NCBI GenBank assembly: GCA_016869975.1
Contig: VGCZ01000015.1
Span: 1 to 64,000 of the forward strand
DNA from: Alphaproteobacteria bacterium
Lineage (GTDB): Bacteria > Pseudomonadota > Alphaproteobacteria > Reyranellales > Reyranellaceae
Reading direction: 5' to 3'
DNA: 64,000 nt
Each line of letters opens with the position of its first letter. The first letter of the stretch is position 1. The notes under the pieces are model-generated. The model did not search any database, had not been told where the DNA came from, and saw nothing but the letters and a program-made list of their open reading frames with translations. A program made the position numbers and the translations under genes. Positions 61,548-64,000 of this stretch are shown in pieces.

Positions 61548-62044
61548 TGCCCGTCCATGTCGTGATGGGCGTGTCGGGCTGCGGCAAGTCGACGGTCGGC
61601 ATGCTGATCGCCGGCAAGCTGAGGGCGCGCTACGCCGAGGGAGACTCGTTTCATCCGCCGGAGAACGTCGCGAAGATGCGCGGCGGCCAGCCGCTCGACG
61701 ATGACGACCGCGCGCCCTGGCTGTCGGCGATGGCCCAGGCGATCCGCGACTGGAACGCCAAGGGCGAGACCGTCGTGCTCGCCTGCTCGGCGTTGAAGCG
61801 CCGCTATCGCGATGTGCTGCGCGGCGGCGGCGATGTGCGTTTCATCCATCTCGCCGGCGACAAGGCGGCGATCGCCGCGCGGCTGGCAGCGCGCACCGGC
61901 CACTACATGCCGACGACCCTGCTCGACAGCCAGTTCGCCACGCTCGAGCCGCCCGGCGACGACGAGGCGATCACCGTGAGCATTGAAGGCGCGCCGGCGG
62001 AGATCGCGCAGCGCGCCATCGACGCTCTGTCATCCCGAGCGTAG
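61547..62044 (+). CDS. gntK: Gluconokinase
   Basis: This 165-residue kinase has the P-loop GVSGCGKST, GDSFHPPENVAKM and the lid/substrate region CSALKRRYRDVLR. It phosphorylates gluconate, giving the substrate of the upstream gnd product. The two genes overlap by one base and form a gluconate-to-pentose-phosphate unit. Its last four codons (SSRA) and TAG come from a family 1 palindrome, so the natural C-terminus may have been changed. Confidence 0.95.
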   Translation: MPVHVVMGVSGCGKSTVGMLIAGKLRARYAEGDSFHPPENVAKMRGGQPLDDDDRAPWLSAMAQAIRDWNAKGETVVLACSALKRRYRDVLRGGGDVRFIHLAGDKAAIAARLAARTGHYMPTTLLDSQFATLEPPGDDEAITVSIEGAPAEIAQRAIDALSSRA

Positions 62045-62095
62045 CGAGGGGATCTAGAGAAACTGCCTGGTTCCCTCGCTGCGCTCGGGATGACA
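62028..62095. repeat. Palindromic repeat, family 1, carrying the gntK stop
   Basis: TGTCATCCCGAGCGTAGCGA and CGCTGCGCTCGGGATGACA form the arms. The TAG at 62042-62044 ends gluconokinase. Confidence 0.9.
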
Positions 62096-62103
62096 GTCAT
62101 CAT

Positions 62104-63285
62104 TCAATGTCCAGCGCGACTCGCCAGCCCGCGCGCCAGGCTCCAGCGGTGGACCTCCGACGGGCCATCGTAGATGCGGAAGGCGCGGATCTCGCGGAAG
62201 ATGCGTTCGACCGGCGTGTCGCCGGTGACGCCCAGCCCGCCCAGCACCTGCACGCAGCGATCGGCGACGCGGAACAGCGCCTCCGACACCGCGACCTTGG
62301 ATGCGCTGGATTCGAAACGCGCGTCGCGGCCCTGGTCGAGCACCCAGGCGCAATGCCAGATCGCCAGCCGCGCCAGGTGCAGGTCGATCAGATTGTCGGC
62401 GAGCTGGAAGCCCACGCCCTCGTGCTCAATCAGGGTCTTGCCGAAGGCCTTGCGGCGGTTGGCGTACTCGACCGCGATGTCGTGCGCGCGCCGCGCCGCG
62501 CCCAGCCAGCGCATGCAATGGGTCAGCCGCGCCGGCGCCAGGCGCACCTGGGCGTAGCGGAAGCCGCGGCCGACCTCGCCCATCACGTCGTCCTTGTGCA
62601 CGCGCAGATTCTCGAAGCGGATCGCGGCGTGGCCACCGGTCATCGATTCCTCGATGGTGTCGATCACCCGCTCGGTGACGATCGCTTTGTTGGGCAGGTC
62701 GGTCATGAACATGGTGGCGCCCTTGTCGGCGCCATCGATCAGGGTGCGCGCCATGATGATCATCACGCCAGCGCCGTCGGCGCCGGTGATCAGCCACTTG
62801 GTGCCGTTGATCACGAAGTGATCGCCGTCGGGCACGGCGGTGGTGTTCATCGCCGAGGGATCGGAGCCGGCGCCCGGCGGCGGCTCGGTCATGGCGAAGC
62901 AGGAACGGATGTCGCCGTTGGCCAGCGGCTTCAGCCAGCGATGCTTGTGCGCCTCGGTCGCGACGGCTTCGAGCATGTGCATGTTGCCCTCGTCCGGCGC
63001 CATGCAGTGCATGGCGATCGGGCCGAGCAGCGAGTAGCCCGCCTCCTCGAAGACGATGGCGCGCTCGCGATGCGTCAGCCCCAGCCCGCCATACTCCGCC
63101 GAGCATTGCGGAGACAGCAGCCCGGCCTGGCGCGCCAACGCGTTGAGCTCGCGCCTGAGCCCGTCGCTGGGGCCGTGCGGCGACTGACGCGGGTCCTTCT
63201 CGCGTGGGATGATCGTCTCGCGAATGAAGGCGCGCGTGCGCTCCTGTAGCTCGCGATCGCGGTCGGTGAAGGCGAAATCGATCAT
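62104..63285 (-). CDS. Acyl-CoA dehydrogenase
   Basis: The 393-residue enzyme has the three domains of the family: helical N-terminus, FAD segment with CFAMTEPPPGAGSDPS and the C-terminal RIFREIRAFRIYDGPSEVHRW containing the family FAD and catalytic base region. It oxidises an acyl-CoA at the alpha-beta position. No electron-transfer flavoprotein gene is adjacent. It follows the right-edge gene after 15 bases. Confidence 0.93.
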   Translation of the reverse strand: MIDFAFTDRDRELQERTRAFIRETIIPREKDPRQSPHGPSDGLRRELNALARQAGLLSPQCSAEYGGLGLTHRERAIVFEEAGYSLLGPIAMHCMAPDEGNMHMLEAVATEAHKHRWLKPLANGDIRSCFAMTEPPPGAGSDPSAMNTTAVPDGDHFVINGTKWLITGADGAGVMIIMARTLIDGADKGATMFMTDLPNKAIVTERVIDTIEESMTGGHAAIRFENLRVHKDDVMGEVGRGFRYAQVRLAPARLTHCMRWLGAARRAHDIAVEYANRRKAFGKTLIEHEGVGFQLADNLIDLHLARLAIWHCAWVLDQGRDARFESSASKVAVSEALFRVADRCVQVLGGLGVTGDTPVERIFREIRAFRIYDGPSEVHRWSLARGLASRAGH

Positions 63286-63300
63286 GCGGGGTACTCGGGT

Positions 63301-64000
63301 TTAGGGTGACGAACGGGACGGCGCGAGCTCGTAGTACCGACTCCAGAACGCCTCGCGCCGGTGATAACGCAGCTGCAGCTTGTCGAGCCAGGTGTCGTGG
63401 TCCTCGCCATCCGTTGGTGGCGGCAGATCTCGGCTTTCGACGATCGCGCGCGCCAGCCCGGTGTAGCTCGCCGCATAGCCGTATTCGAGCACCTGCGGCG
63501 CGGCGGCGCGCAGCAGGGCGACGGACTGCGCGGGATGGCGCTCGCGCAGCCGTGTGACGGCGTCGAGAAGCAGGCCGGGCGGCGCTGGCCTTAAATCGGA
63601 GAGGCGACGGTCGACCAGCGCTGCGGCAGCGTCATCGTCGGGCCAGGCGACGAAGAAGCGCAGCGCTTCGCCGGCCGAGCGGTGTTGCGCGACCTGTTCG
63701 ACGATACGCCGTCTCGCCTGGTCGTCCTCGAAGTCAGGCAACCGCCGGAGATAGGCGTGCAGCATCGGCACATCGAGGGTTCGCTCGAAGGTCGCGAGGC
63801 GAAGTGCTTGGGCGTCGTCGCGGCGGCCCAACGCCTCGAGGACGTCGAGGCGCACCTTGGTCGCGTTGCGCAGGGAATGCTCGAAGCGCGGATCGTCGAG
63901 CCATTCCCAGGCCTCCTGCGCGCGTCCTGCCTTCAGCAGCCGGGCGGCGATACCCGCCGCCTCGATCTCGGTGGGGTGAAACGCGCGCTCGACGGCGATG
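63301..64000 (-). CDS. Helical-repeat-like protein, C-terminal part (cut by window edge; unrecognised)
   Basis: The frame is open to the right edge; 232 complete codons are visible and the start lies outside. The sequence is Arg-, Leu-, Ala- and Asp-rich, all-helical in appearance, with repeats such as AAGIAARLLKAGRAQEAWEW and EALGRRDDAQALRLATFERT. The tail ends with YHRREAFWSRYYELA. I do not recognise the family with certainty; it resembles large DUF6880-type proteins in its tail. It is probably co-transcribed with the acyl-CoA dehydrogenase. Confidence 0.6.
   Translation of the reverse strand, partial: IAVERAFHPTEIEAAGIAARLLKAGRAQEAWEWLDDPRFEHSLRNATKVRLDVLEALGRRDDAQALRLATFERTLDVPMLHAYLRRLPDFEDDQARRRIVEQVAQHRSAGEALRFFVAWPDDDAAAALVDRRLSDLRPAPPGLLLDAVTRLRERHPAQSVALLRAAAPQVLEYGYAASYTGLARAIVESRDLPPPTDGEDHDTWLDKLQLRYHRREAFWSRYYELAPSRSSP

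Noticed and set aside
12395-62095. CRISPR array from the scattered palindromes
   Set aside because: The copies are thousands of bases apart, palindromic and not regularly spaced, with no cas genes.

Overview
The window is GC-rich DNA with very high coding density. Most genes sit in short operons whose stop and start codons overlap. The NAD-linked molybdenum formate dehydrogenase, the repeated Bug-type solute-binding proteins, the CaiB-type CoA transferase and the many LLM flavin oxidoreductases and enolase-superfamily enzymes suggest a metabolically versatile soil or water alphaproteobacterium. I infer a group near Reyranella or the Rhodospirillales, without a marker gene to prove it. I found no rRNA, tRNA, CRISPR array, prophage or plasmid gene, and no stretch above about 250 bases lacks an assigned function or remnant.

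Left part (1-11.2 kb): an acyl carrier protein and an acyl-CoA dehydrogenase-like protein leave over the left edge behind an AT-rich promoter. Then come an amidase, a gamma-carbonic anhydrase-like protein and a complete formate dehydrogenase operon (fdsG, fdsB, fdsA, fdhD, fdsD on the minus strand). A LysR regulator lies directly upstream, and a good LysR-type dyad lies in the gap before fdsG. 11.2-19 kb: a YaiI-like protein, a GST, ArfB, a SelA-like PLP enzyme with an M81 peptidase, and an amidase/AtzH-like pair divergent from a Bug protein.

Middle (19-43 kb): a five-gene operon (lactonase, SDR, CMD protein, SDR, BisC-like molybdoenzyme); HU, GreB and a caspase-like protein; an LLM oxidoreductase with a hydrolase; a ThDP enzyme; a TTC38-like TPR protein; an unusual CoA transferase; two DsbA-like isomerases preceded by a decayed carboxyltransferase; a thioesterase; a lone CoxL-type molybdenum hydroxylase subunit; and a thiolase-like/DUF35 pair.

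Right part (43-64 kb): threonine ammonia-lyase and a DMT exporter, four enolase-superfamily genes with a Bug protein and a VOC protein, a REP-RAYT element between two of them, an OYE/LLM pair, an LptD-like protein, aspartate dehydrogenase, gnd-gntK, an acyl-CoA dehydrogenase and the C-terminal part of an unrecognised protein.

Two families of short palindromes are scattered between genes. Several copies supply stop codons or purine-rich ribosome-binding sequences to neighbouring genes. Together with the RAYT element and the carboxylase remnant, they are the most unusual part of the window. I saw no clear new defence or signalling system.
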